Of a DNA stretch of 64,000 nt, positions 45,230-55,386 are shown one piece after another (position 1 is the first letter of the stretch; each line of letters begins with the position of its first letter). Origin of the DNA: Cherax quadricarinatus (lineage: Eukaryota > Arthropoda > Malacostraca > Decapoda > Parastacidae); assembly GCF_038502225.1 (NCBI RefSeq), contig NC_091325.1, forward strand, positions 33,144,514 to 33,208,513, read 5' to 3'. Position numbers and translations under genes: made by a program. The notes below the pieces were generated by a model. That model was not told the origin of the DNA, ran no database searches, and was given only the letters and a program-made list of their open reading frames with translations.

Positions 45230-46723
45230 CTACAATATCGAGAAATTCTTACAGAATCTTCTGTAAAATCCAATCATGCCTAGGAAACGTTGAAGAGATT
45301 TCCTATCATGAGGAACTGGATAATCTTTAATAACAAGAACTTTGGCAAGTTTAGGTGCAGCTTTACCACTACCTACTTCATGGCCTAGAAAAGTGACAGT
45401 GGCCTGGCCAAAGGAAGATTTAGATAAATTAACTGTTAAATGGGAGTTCTTAAAGGTCTCAAAAAGAGCCTTAAGTCTAAGTAGGTGCTCATCCCAAGTA
45501 TCAGACACCACAACAATATCATCTAGGTACGCTGCCGTGCCTTCAAGTCCTTTAATAGCCTGATGGATAAGTTTCTGGAATGAAGAGGGGAAATTTTTCA
45601 TTCCAAAGGGGGTAACTGTGTATTGATAATGACCTCCTGGAATTACGAAGGCAGAGATTTCCTTCGCCTTATCCATTAAAGGTACCTGATAGTAACCCTT
45701 AAGGAGATCTAACTTGGACACAAAAGTAGCCTTACCCACAAAGTCAATTACGTCATCCATTCGAGGAAGAGGGTAAGCATCTGTAATTGTGACCTCATTC
45801 ACCTTACGGTAGTCTGTACACATACGAAACCCTCCATCAGCCTTCTTCACAAGGATGCACGGTGAAGCCCATGGACTAGATGACTCCTCCACTAAACCAT
45901 GCTTTAACAAAAATTCTACTTCCTGCTGAAGTAACCTTTGCTTTTCAGGATTAGCTCTATAGGGGGAGAGTTTACTTGGTTTAGAGTTTCCCACATCTAC
46001 ATCATGATAACCTAACGTACATTTTTTCGGCACATCCGAAAAAATATTAGGATATGACTGTAGAAGCTCAGTTAAATTTGTTGCTTGCGTTTCAGATAGT
46101 CCCTCCATTAAAGGGCTAGGATCCTTGAGGAGGACAGAATTTGAAAGTTTAATATTAATTTCAGAGATAAAGTGCAAAGAATCAGAGTCGTCCTCAGAGG
46201 TAGAGGACAGAGTTATTACTGGGACTTTATCTGGTGTATGAAAAGATTTTAATTGATTGATGTGGTAAATTTTAGTTTTTGAGGTCTTATCAATGGGAGC
46301 TACCACATAATTTACATCAGATAATCTGCTTACAATTTGCAAAGGTCCCGTAAATCTAGCTTTCAAGGTGTGGCCAGGTATAGGTTCCTGCACCAACACC
46401 TTGTCTCCTGGATGGAAGGAGCAGAATTTTGCACTTCTGTCATACCTCTGTTTCATCTTACTTTGAGCTGTCTTTAGGTTAGCCTTGGCTAACTGATGTG
46501 CCACCTGCAACCTTGAAGATGGGTTGTAGAGTGTTGAGCTAACGTCTTCTCCCATCCATCCTTCTTTGAGCACCCGAAGAGGACCTCGTACATTGTGCCC
46601 AAAGATCAGCTCAAACGGACTATACCCTGTAGACTCTTGCACCGTCTCTCGTACTGAGAACAGCAACAAAGGTAGTGATTCATCCCAGTCTGTAGGAAAG
46701 TGCATGCAAAAAGTTCTCCTCAT
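45230..46723 (-). pseudogene. pol: C3 integrase C-terminus and RT
   Basis: 497-residue frame from MRRTFCMHFPTDWDESLPLL through the integrase C-terminal GPY/F-type region (ARFTGPLQIVSRLSDVNYVV) to RT: KHGLVEESSSPWASPCILVK, FRMCTDYRKVNEV, FVSKLDLLKGYYQVPL, TVTPFGMKN and AAYLDDIVVVSDTWDEHLL. It ends KNFSIL because of a one-base deletion near 45238 (CAATATCGAGAAA versus CAATATCTGAGAAA in C1). RT catalytic residues are intact in this segment. Confidence 0.9.
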
Positions 46724-48042
46724 ATTTTTAACGTCTGATGGAATCTTTCCAAGGCGCCTTTGGACTGAGAATGATAGGCAGTGGATAAGTTGTGGATTAT
46801 TCCTAACCTAGTTAATACTTCCCTAAATGCTTTGGCAGTAAAGTTAGTACCTTGATTACTTTGAATAGTTTTAGGAATGCCAAAACAAGAAAAGAATTTG
46901 GTTAAAGCTTTGAGAATAACTTTAGTATTAATACTACGCATGGGAATTGCTTCAGGATATCTGGTTACTTTATCCATAATCGTAAATAAATACTGATTTC
47001 CAGACTTTGACCTAGGTAGTGGACCTACACAATCTATAATTAAATCTGCAAAAGGTTCTCCATCAGCAGGTATAGGTAGGAGAAGTGCAGGTTTAATGGA
47101 ATGTCCAGGTTTCCCTACTTGCTGACATTCTCGGCAACACCTAATATGATTCTTCACATCTTTCTTTAATTTTGGCCAATAAAATTCTTTTGTGATTCTG
47201 TACAAGGTTTTTGTAATTCCTAAGTGACCTCCTAATGAAGTATTATGAGCTATATTTAATATTTGAGGTCTAAACTTGGTTGGAACCACTAACAAGTCAT
47301 ACAATTGCCGGCCCTCTATCTCCTTACCAGTCTCAGTGCAGATCAAATAATCGTATTTAACTTCATACTTGACCGGATGACCCAAAGAGGATTTACCCAT
47401 GGCTGCCTGAAAAGCGAATTTTAAAGAAGGGTCCTTTCGTTGTTCCTCCTGGAAGGACAGTCCCTCGGGCATGGAAACAGAGACATCTGGCAATCCTGCA
47501 ACCTGGGAATAGGAAGGCTTGATCGGGGTCTGTTCACTTGATTTACGAGGCTCCGGCCGGTGTGCCTCATAAAACAACGTGGCTATTCCGAGATCGGAGT
47601 CGTCCAAGGATAGGTCAACATTCTCTCCAGACAACCCTTGGGATGTTGCCCGAGTTATGGCCAACACCGGAGAAGAATTAATCATTATAGGTTCAGGACA
47701 CGCACTAACAGTAGTAATGTTATTACCCAGTAATAACATGGCATCTTTCATGAGGAATCCTTTTGAGACACCCACAGTCAAGTTCCCAGTGTAATATTTG
47801 CACTGTACATAAATTTTAAGCAAAGGGACAGAATATATAACTCCTCCAAATGCTTCCAAAAAAACAGAGGAAATCAAGGAAGTGTTCTTTGAAAGGGGTA
47901 ATATTCCTTCTCTTATAAGTGAGCAATATGCTCCAGTATCTCTAAAGGTCTTTACTTCAGTTGTTTCTGAGTTTTCCTGAAGGAAAATAAGACTCTTGCA
48001 ATAATTAGGGGCCATACCTTTTTCTACTTCTCTAGGGGACAT
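46720..48042 (-). pseudogene. pol: C3 protease and integrase
   Basis: 440-residue frame: MSPREVEKGMAPNYCKSLIF, protease FRDTGAYCSLIREGILPL, then integrase HHCC (HNTSLGGHLGITKTLYRI, CCRECQQVGKPG) and DCVGPLPRSKSG, FGIPKTIQSNQGTNF, KGALERFHQ. The second catalytic aspartate of DD35E reads N here (QSNQG, versus QSDQG in C1 and C2), so the integrase would be inactive. The frame is lost near 46722 (LKI) by a small deletion. Confidence 0.9.
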
Positions 48043-48129
48043 GTTACTAGGGATATTAGAGATTTTCCTAATGGGTTGGGGTTTGTGGGGGCAGTTGGGA
48101 CGGATATGACCTACTTTGTTACAAAGGAA

Positions 48130-48528
48130 CCATACCCCCGGCCGGGATTGAACCCGCGGTCATAGAGTCTCAAAACTCCAGCCCGTCGCGTTAGCCACTA
48201 GACCAGCTAGCCACAATAAGATTCATCCAACTAGGTATATTTCTACACCATAGGAAGGTTAGCACAGGCACCTCTGTGACCACAAATGCAAGTTTTTTAC
48301 AGACGAATCTCCAGCTAGCGTGGCCGTGACGAACTCTAGCTCAATCCCCTTCACTGCCGTCAACATGACTTAAGAAATCGTAATGACACGACTGGATGAA
48401 TCTTATTGTGGCTAGCTGGTCTAGTGGCTAACGCGACGGGCTGGAGTTTTGAGACTCTATGACAGCGGGTTCAATCCCGGCTGGGGGTATGGTTTATTTG
48501 CAATCGTGTCATTACGATTTCTTAAGTC
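48130..48528. mobile_element. inverted pair of tRNA-derived SINE ends inserted in C3
   Basis: A 399-bp insertion with a perfect 14-bp target duplication TTGTTACAAAGGAA (48116-48129 and 48529-48542), interrupting C3 gag. Each end carries a tRNA-like segment of about 100 bp in opposite orientation, nearly perfect reverse complements (two or so differences). The right (plus) copy has A box TGGTCTAGTGG (48417-48427) and B box GGTTCAATCCC (48468-48478); the left (minus) copy has them at 48195-48205 and 48144-48154. A second inverted word, GACTTAAGAAATCGTAATGA (from 48367) and its complement at the right end (48504-48528), flanks the plus copy. The middle, 48230-48366, is noncoding. Confidence 0.88.
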
Positions 48529-49520
48529 TTGTTACAAAGGAAGCAGACGACAGGCTTGCCCTTTACTCCCTGCGGACGTTGCAACTTGTGTCGCTCTGGC
48601 AGGTGTCTCTCTGGATACTGTTGTCGAGATGCACCATGTTGAGTAGTTTGTCTCTCAGCAGGTAGACCATAAGTTGAGAAGCGTGGCTCACCAGTTGACT
48701 TAGTTTGCTGATGTAGACGTTCTCCCTCCGGCTGGCACTTCATTCTCCAAGGTTGACGATCTCTGCTCATGCCAGGCTGTTGAAAAGAGAGACGGGACCG
48801 CTCGGACAAGGAGCGGTTAGTTTCGAAGGTATCAGCCAACCTGGCTGCCTCCAATGCAGTGGTTAAGTCACGATCCTGCAGAAAGACTCGAACCTCTGGT
48901 TCCACAGACTCCAGCAGGTTATCAATCAGAATAAGCTGTACCAGCTCCTCAAAGGTAGAGACACCACTTGCTTTATACCAGTTGGTAAAAGCTTTGGTTT
49001 GCTGTCTCACAAAGTCCACTAGGGATTGACCAAGCTGTCGTCTGCCCAGCTTATTTTTTTTTTCATATTTGGCTGGGATACATGTATATGCTCCCAACAC
49101 TGTGGTCTTCACTACTTGATAATCAGAAAATTCAGCGTCATTTAATACTGACGTAAATTCCTGTGCCTTACCCAATAATGCTGTATGAACCAACGATGCC
49201 CAATGCTGTTCCGGCCACCTCAAGGCTCGAGCCTGATTTTCGAAGGTTTCGAAAAATTGTTCTGGTTCGGTCTCATTGAAGCGGGGAACAAACTGTACTG
49301 CTTTTTGTAAACTAAAATCATTTACAGAATGGGAAAACTGCCTCCTTTCTCTTTCCCTATCAAATTCTTCCCTTGTGAATGCTCCCTGTTCCCTAGTTTG
49401 CTCAAGATTGATTTTTGCCAGCTCAAGTGCCAACTCCGCTAATTCACCTTGAGACAACCCAGCTGCACTATACTGACCATTTTGCTCCATAGATGTATCA
49501 TCTTCCTCCTGCGAGAACAT
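48529..49520 (-). pseudogene. gag: C3 gag (capsid-like domain)
   Basis: 332-residue frame covering the charged helix, the SCAN/capsid-like domain (FVPRFNETEPEQFFETFENQ...LVQLILIDNLLESVEPEV) and the basic linker up to VKGKPVVCFLCNK, where the SINE insertion cuts it inside the CCHC knuckle. A poly-T run near 49052-49060 changes residues (KYEKKNKLG) relative to KYRKLFKLG in C2. The first 18 residues after the start are in the neighbouring frame. Confidence 0.9.
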
Positions 49521-49740
49521 TAGTTTTTGCCGTAGCTCCCGTAGAGGGAGGAGTCTGATGTGCGATCTCTTCTTCTATAAGTTTGTCAGCAATCAGTGAA
49601 CGCAGTTGCGCAGCTGTGAGAGTGCGTTTGTATTTAATGCCAATGGAACGAGCAATTTGCCAACAATGCTGTAGGGACAATTTAGGTAAGTTATGCAAAG
49701 TATATGCCGACACCAGACGTCTGACTCGTCTAGGTGGCAT
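49498..49740 (-). pseudogene. gag: C3 gag N-terminus
   Basis: 80-residue frame from ATG at 49740 (MPPRRVRRLVSAYTLHNLPK), the same start as C1 and C2. It is frameshifted at about 49525 (STGATAKTNVLAGGR, where C1 has STGAREKTLMFSHEED), so it is disconnected from the capsid-like part. Confidence 0.88.
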
Positions 49741-49919
49741 AAGTTATTCGCTATGCACAGTACGATTGCAGAATACCCCAACGTAACACGTTTATTTGCA
49801 GGACACGCTTAGCTATGCACAGTACGATTGCAGAATATGCATACAAGCAAAGCCGACTGCAAAATTCTCCACACCGAACATGCTAGTAACAACTGACATG
49901 CAAAATTTGTGAAGGAATG

Positions 49920-50335
49920 CCAGGATTCCAAATGGCCTGTTATCCCGGTGTAATGGGAGCAAAATAAACACAGCAGAAAAAGTTTAGACTTATATTGTCC
50001 TTCACCAATTTAGAACAGCAATATGTACACTATGTACAGTGATAAGTATAGTGCACTCCACAGTAAGCAAGGCAGAAATAGAAGCCACAAGATAGCAGAC
50101 CGTGCTTCAACCAGCTCTAGAATGGGAATGACAAGGGCAGACAGGAGAGTGGTACCCACATAACCTCTGCGATTGCCAAAACCATCTTCTTATTGGCTAG
50201 AACCTGGTCAATAGTTGAACGATGGGGCCCCATCATCAACTCTTAGCAACCTGGTTCGCTGGTTGGGGGAGATAGCCTGTAAATGAGGGTGTGTACATGC
50301 GCCAAATAAAGGTTATGTACTCTTTGCATGCCACA
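49920..50335 (-). repeat. C3 5' LTR, missing its internal edge and PBS
   Basis: 416 bp. In element orientation it starts TGTGGCATGC but lacks the last roughly 9 bp (the TATTACAAC end on plus). The whole PBS and most of the leader are deleted: leader sequence AATTTGTGAAGGAATG joins directly to CCAGGATTCC. Compare 29740-30030 in C2. A short CCA microhomology is at the join. Outside it, CCCCCC follows the CCACA end where a target duplication would be expected. Confidence 0.9.
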
Positions 50336-50871
50336 CCCCCCTTTGATCATGTGATAGCTCCATGGACAGTTGCTGCTCAGCATCAGAGAGGCTGGCAGAG
50401 TAACGAGCCACCAGCGATAATTACAGCAGTTAGACAATCAAGACTTGAACTATGAGCACATAATATGTTACATCCTACCTAACAAAAGTAACTAAGTCAA
50501 ATAATAATATAATGCAATATATTTATGATTTAGCTATTATCGCAAATATAAGCAATATAAAATTATATGAAAAGGTAATATATATTATATACATTGTGAC
50601 CCATTCAGGGGTTGCAACACCCCCCCAACACGAGAAACGGTCACACTAGTAGTTGCATTATTGTCTTTCACATTATTACTGATTACTCATGTCACATTAA
50701 TAATACAATTTAATAAAAAAAATTAATTAGAGTCAATCTTGTGCCAAGTACTTCTATAATTTCCCAGTGTCTATTTCACTAAGATATGCCCTTGGTACTA
50801 GGGCAGTGCACAGTATCGTGTCTCTGCATACTCGTGGTTATGTACATCAGTGTAGAGACAGGAAAGCGTAG
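50336..50871. other. AT-rich spacer, nothing recognised
   Basis: No ORF, RNA gene or repeat identified. It ends at the ACAAG target duplication of element A (50872-50876). Confidence 0.6.
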
Positions 50872-50876
50872 ACAAG

Positions 50877-51328
50877 TGTGAGGGAAAAGTTCAATAGATA
50901 GGAGTAGCGAGGGAGTATATAGTAACAATAGTTTCATTGCCGGCTACTTGTTAAGGTAGGGTAAGTCCAGCTCACACTATTCCCTCCCCTTTTTTACCCC
51001 TCCCCGAAAGTGATAGTTTGATTGCCGGCTGCTTGTTAAGGTAGGGTCAGTCTAGCTCCTGCTATCCCTTACCCTCCCTTTCCCATCCCCCCCTCCGAAA
51101 GGTGATGTGTGGGGCTCCGGTCAAACAGTAAATCACTCGACTCACAGCTCCCAACACTACTGTAAGTACACTCCTGATCATATTTTAGTGGACTTATTGG
51201 TTGAAAGCTTCACTTTTGACCAATAATTAACTTAGTCCTTTCATTCTTTATCTGTTAAATGTTTTAATAATCACCACATCTTTTAGGTATTGTACTTATC
51301 ATGGAGAGTGATTTCTTAAGCAGTGGTT
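50877..51328 (+). repeat. element A 5' LTR, first half only
   Basis: Matches 62964-63322 but includes a roughly 80-bp tandem duplication (units near 50929 and 51013, each beginning GTTTSATTGCCGGCT), which the 3' LTR lacks and the solo LTR at 8845 has. It stops at AGCAGTGG (51326) plus TT, where LTR B begins. The remaining roughly 565 bp of the LTR are absent from this end. Confidence 0.9.
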
Positions 51329-52286
<958 letters not shown>

Positions 52287-52306
52287 AGTGGGGGCCTGTT
52301 TCGGGA
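52287..52306 (+). other. element B primer binding site, tRNA-Pro-like
   Basis: After the LTR end comes AGTGGGGGCCTGTTTCGGGA. It shares GGGGGCCTGT and CGGGA with the C family site (TGGGGGCCTGTCCGGGAG), offset by one or two bases from the LTR and with an extra T. A related primer tRNA is likely but not proven. Confidence 0.5.
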
Positions 52307-52324
52307 TCTTTGAACTTCTTGACC

Positions 52325-53671
52325 ATGGATCGTGACATATCACAGTTGGTGAAGGACCTGACTCCAGATACGCTGAAGACTTTACCACTACAACAATGCT
52401 GGCAAGTTGCTAGATATTTAGGAGTTTCATATAACAATCGTTATATAGCGAGTACTGTCCGTTCTATAATACAGAACATACTGTTCTGTCAGCCCTCTGA
52501 CACTGTCCCGAGGTTGGACTCGCATGACAAAACACCCTCAGAGGAATCTTTGTCCCTTGGAGTAGCTCATTTGGTGGCTTCATTTGAAGGCCTCACTTTG
52601 GGAGCAGAGGCTATGTCTCGGGACAACGTACCACCTGATTCGTGTAATGAGAGCCCATTAGCTAGCCCTGGTCATGTGGGGGCGACCGGAGGTGGAGCTC
52701 GTCCCAAGCTTCGCCTAGAGGGACTCTCTCCTCCCACTCCTCCAGTACCTTTGACTCCTCTCACACTCGAACACTTTCAACGTCTGGAACATCTTATAAA
52801 GTTGCAAACAGAGCAACTGGAATCCCAGCGCCTGCTGTATAAAGAAGAGTTCGAGAGGGAAAACATCAGATTCGAGAGGCAAAAAGAAGAAAAGAGTAAG
52901 TCGCCTGCTACTCAAACCTTGACCTTTGACCTGCACAGGGCTGCCTCATTAGTGCCCAGGTTTTGTGAAACAGACTTGGACACTTACTTCGACACATTTG
53001 AGAATCAGGCACGAGGGATGAGATGGCCTCGTGAACATTGGGCTACCTTACTTCACACCACACTTAAGGGTAAGGCTCAATCATGTACTGCAGCTCTCCC
53101 GTATGATAAGTATGCAGATTACGAGGCAGTTAAGAAGATCATTTTAAAGGAGTATGACTTACTTCCTGTAAGTTATCAGCGCACCTTCCGCTCTCTACGA
53201 AGACTGCCCGGCCAAACCTGGGTAGAATTTGCCCGGCAAAAGAAGGTGGCTCTAGAGCGATGGTTGAGGTCATCTGGGTGTGATACTATGGAGCGTCTGA
53301 TGCAGTTGATCTTGCAAGAAGAATTTCAGAACTCTCTGACGGGCGATGTACGCTCCTTTGTTATCGAACACCAGACTGCAGATGTGTTGGCCTCTGCTTC
53401 TCTAGCTGATCACTTTGAGATAACCTCTCAATTGACCAAGGAAAAAGGGTCTAGAGAGAAAGCCAGGTTATGTTCTCCTAAGAGTCAGTCTTTCTCTCCT
53501 AGGAAAATGGATCAGCAGACCTCTCCTCCTCATTCAGCAAAAGCCTACTCGAGTGTCGTCCACAGTAATGGTAAAGGAAACCATCTTACGAGGGAAATGC
53601 ATCAAGAAGAGGCCCAACTTGCTCTTATTGTCAGAAACCAGGCCATTGGAGGCGCTCATGTTTCCAATTAA
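52325..53671 (+). CDS. gag: element B Gag (matrix/capsid part)
   Basis: I take ATG at 52325 (MDRDISQLVKDLTPDTLKTL), because it aligns with the C family N-terminus (LHNLPKLSLQRCWQIAR versus LKTLPLQQCWQVARYLG). 448 residues: N-terminal helical region, a proline-rich stretch about 130-160, a charged helix about 175-195, then the SCAN/capsid-like domain about 210-370 (LVPRFCETDLDTYFDTFENQ, MRWPREHWATLLHTTLKGKA, LPGQTWVEFARQKKVALERW). A frameshift between about 53575 and 53615 takes it out of frame before the CCHC knuckle, CSYCQKPGHWRRSC, which is encoded at 53620-53661 in the pol frame. C family has no such shift, so I read this as an indel. Confidence 0.88.
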   Translation: MDRDISQLVKDLTPDTLKTLPLQQCWQVARYLGVSYNNRYIASTVRSIIQNILFCQPSDTVPRLDSHDKTPSEESLSLGVAHLVASFEGLTLGAEAMSRDNVPPDSCNESPLASPGHVGATGGGARPKLRLEGLSPPTPPVPLTPLTLEHFQRLEHLIKLQTEQLESQRLLYKEEFERENIRFERQKEEKSKSPATQTLTFDLHRAASLVPRFCETDLDTYFDTFENQARGMRWPREHWATLLHTTLKGKAQSCTAALPYDKYADYEAVKKIILKEYDLLPVSYQRTFRSLRRLPGQTWVEFARQKKVALERWLRSSGCDTMERLMQLILQEEFQNSLTGDVRSFVIEHQTADVLASASLADHFEITSQLTKEKGSREKARLCSPKSQSFSPRKMDQQTSPPHSAKAYSSVVHSNGKGNHLTREMHQEEAQLALIVRNQAIGGAHVSN

Positions 53672-55386
53672 ATCGAGACCGTAGGCGGTCAGGTTCTGAA
53701 ACATTACCTGTACAGATGACGTCTTCCTCAAAATCGAAGTGCCTAATTCCCTCTGAGTTGTTCGCAGACAAAGTTTCGGAAGCCATGTTGCCTTACTTCT
53801 TTAAGGGTAAGGCTGGTGTTACAGAGGACCAAATGGTGGACATAGTATCCTATCGGGATACGGGAAGCTACCTGACCTTACTGAGAAAAGGAGTACTTCC
53901 TCTAAATGATGACACTTATATTAACCTGGATGTTTTGCTAGAAGGTTACGGTGGCACTATCACAAGAGTACCCCTTCATAAGGTATATGTGAACGTAGAT
54001 TCATATCAAGGTGAAGCTGTTGTGGGCCTTTCTGAAACTGATTTTCCCATTAAGAGTGTAGATCTATTGGTGGGTAATGATTTAGGAAGAGGAGGAATTT
54101 GCCAAGAACCTTATGTTATAGAGAAGTTCTCTGGAGAGAATTATGCCATTGAAGGGTGTAAGGAAGGTCCTCGTCTATTCCCTCTTACAGCCATAACCAG
54201 GGCTATGGCTAAGAATTTGGAACCACTGCCTACTCCTGATGAACCCTCAGATTGGGGTTTGGATGCTCTGTTCAGTGCCAGTGATCAACAAGAAGTCGAA
54301 AATCAGCCTCCAAAATCCCAAGTGGTAGATTTTGCCCCATTACGGAGTAGCGACTTTAATCATGAAAATTTAGTAAAAGAACAGCTTGAAGACCCGTCGT
54401 TGAAACAGGCATGGGATCAAGCGCTTACTGAGATGGAAGCTGAGGGTAAGGAAGAATGTTTTTATTACTCTGACGGTATCCTGATGAAGAAATTTCCGTC
54501 GACTTCAGCTAATTCATGTCTCAAGCCAAAACAGCTTTTGGTTTTACCTGTCCGGTTTCGGGAGTTAGCATTGGAAGTGGCACATTCTAGCCCCATGGGC
54601 GGACACTTGGGAATAAGAAAGACTTTAGGAAAATTAGCCCGATATTTCTTCTGGCCCAAGATGAAGGATACCGTGACTGAGTACTTGAGAAACTGTGCTA
54701 TTTGCCAGCTCATTGGAAAGCCTGCACAAAAACCTCCTCCTGCGCCCCTCTTACCTATTGCCGTAGAAGGCGAACCCTTCTCTCGGCTCGTAATAGACTG
54801 TGTGGGACCTCTCCCAAAAACTAGGCTTGGCAATCAATATCTTCTTACTATAATGGATACGACTACTCGGTATCCAGAGGCTGTGCCCCTTCGCAAGATT
54901 AGTGCCAAGGCTATTGTGAGAGTCCTATTTAGATTCTTCGCACAGTTCGGATTCCCTAAGGAGATTCAATCTGACAGAGGGACGAATTTCACATCAAAGA
55001 TTTTCCGTGAAGCTATGTCCAGGGTCGGAGTTAAACCCATTGTTTCAACAGCATATAGACCCCAAACCCAGGGTGTCATAGAGAGGTTTCACCAAACCCT
55101 GAAGATCATGATGAGGGCATACTGTGAGCAGTTCTCAACAGACTGGGATGAAGGTATTCCTTTCCTCCTCCTTGCCTTAAGAGAGAGCGAACAGGAGAGT
55201 TTAGGATTTAGTCCTTTTGAACTCATTTATGGTCATGCGGTCCGAGGACCGTTAGTAATGTTAAAGGACTTAGGGTCTGGGAAAATGGAGCCTTCTTTAT
55301 GTTTATCCCCCACGGCAATGCAAAACACTTGGCTTTTACTCGGCAATTGGCCGCTGACAACCTCCGACAAGCTCAAAACCGTATGA
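53575..55386 (+). CDS. pol: element B nucleocapsid knuckle, protease and integrase
   Basis: Open frame from 53575. CCHC knuckle CSYCQKPGHWRRSC at 53620-53661. From the internal ATG at 53716 (numbering from it): protease SYRDTGSYLTLL about 45-56; integrase HHCC with VAHSSPMGGHLGIRKTL about 288-304 and CAICQ about 327-331; catalytic D361 (VIDCVGPLP), D420 (IQSDRGTNF) and E456 (GVIERFHQ), a DD35E with 35 residues between the last two; SLGFSPFELIYGHAVRGPL follows. The frame is lost near 55295, at a CCCCC run, just before the integrase C-terminal domain. Integrase precedes RT. Confidence 0.92.
   Translation, partial: RKPSYEGNASRRGPTCSYCQKPGHWRRSCFQLNRDRRRSGSETLPVQMTSSSKSKCLIPSELFADKVSEAMLPYFFKGKAGVTEDQMVDIVSYRDTGSYLTLLRKGVLPLNDDTYINLDVLLEGYGGTITRVPLHKVYVNVDSYQGEAVVGLSETDFPIKSVDLLVGNDLGRGGICQEPYVIEKFSGENYAIEGCKEGPRLFPLTAITRAMAKNLEPLPTPDEPSDWGLDALFSASDQQEVENQPPKSQVVDFAPLRSSDFNHENLVKEQLEDPSLKQAWDQALTEMEAEGKEECFYYSDGILMKKFPSTSANSCLKPKQLLVLPVRFRELALEVAHSSPMGGHLGIRKTLGKLARYFFWPKMKDTVTEYLRNCAICQLIGKPAQKPPPAPLLPIAVEGEPFSRLVIDCVGPLPKTRLGNQYLLTIMDTTTRYPEAVPLRKISAKAIVRVLFRFFAQFGFPKEIQSDRGTNFTSKIFREAMSRVGVKPIVSTAYRPQTQGVIERFHQTLKIMMRAYCEQFSTDWDEGIPFLLLALRESEQESLGFSPFELIYGHAVRGPLVMLKDLGSGKMEPSLCLSPTAMQNTWLLLGNWPLTTSDKLKTV

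Larger units (their letters stand above)
38105..50335 (-). mobile_element. Gmr1-like Ty3/gypsy retrotransposon C3 (defective, with two nested insertions)
   Basis: Same family and orientation as C1 and C2. The 3' LTR, 38105-44461, is split by LINE D2; pol and gag run 44781-49740; the 5' LTR, 49920-50335, has lost about 9 bp plus the PBS and leader. An inverted-SINE insertion lies at 48130-48528 within the gag zinc-knuckle region. Frameshifts near 49510, 46720 and 45235, and a 54-bp deletion in RNase H. Left flank GCCAG and right flank CCCCC do not form a target duplication. Without PBS or intact frames it cannot be autonomous. Confidence 0.93.

Noticed and set aside
48390..48500. Functional tRNA gene
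   Set aside because: A and B boxes are present, but it is part of an inverted SINE insertion with a target duplication and has no clean cloverleaf or terminator.
53570..53620. Programmed minus-one frameshift between B gag and pol
   Set aside because: No canonical slippery heptamer is in frame at GGTAAAGGAAACC, and the related C family has a fused frame, so an indel is simpler. Not excluded.
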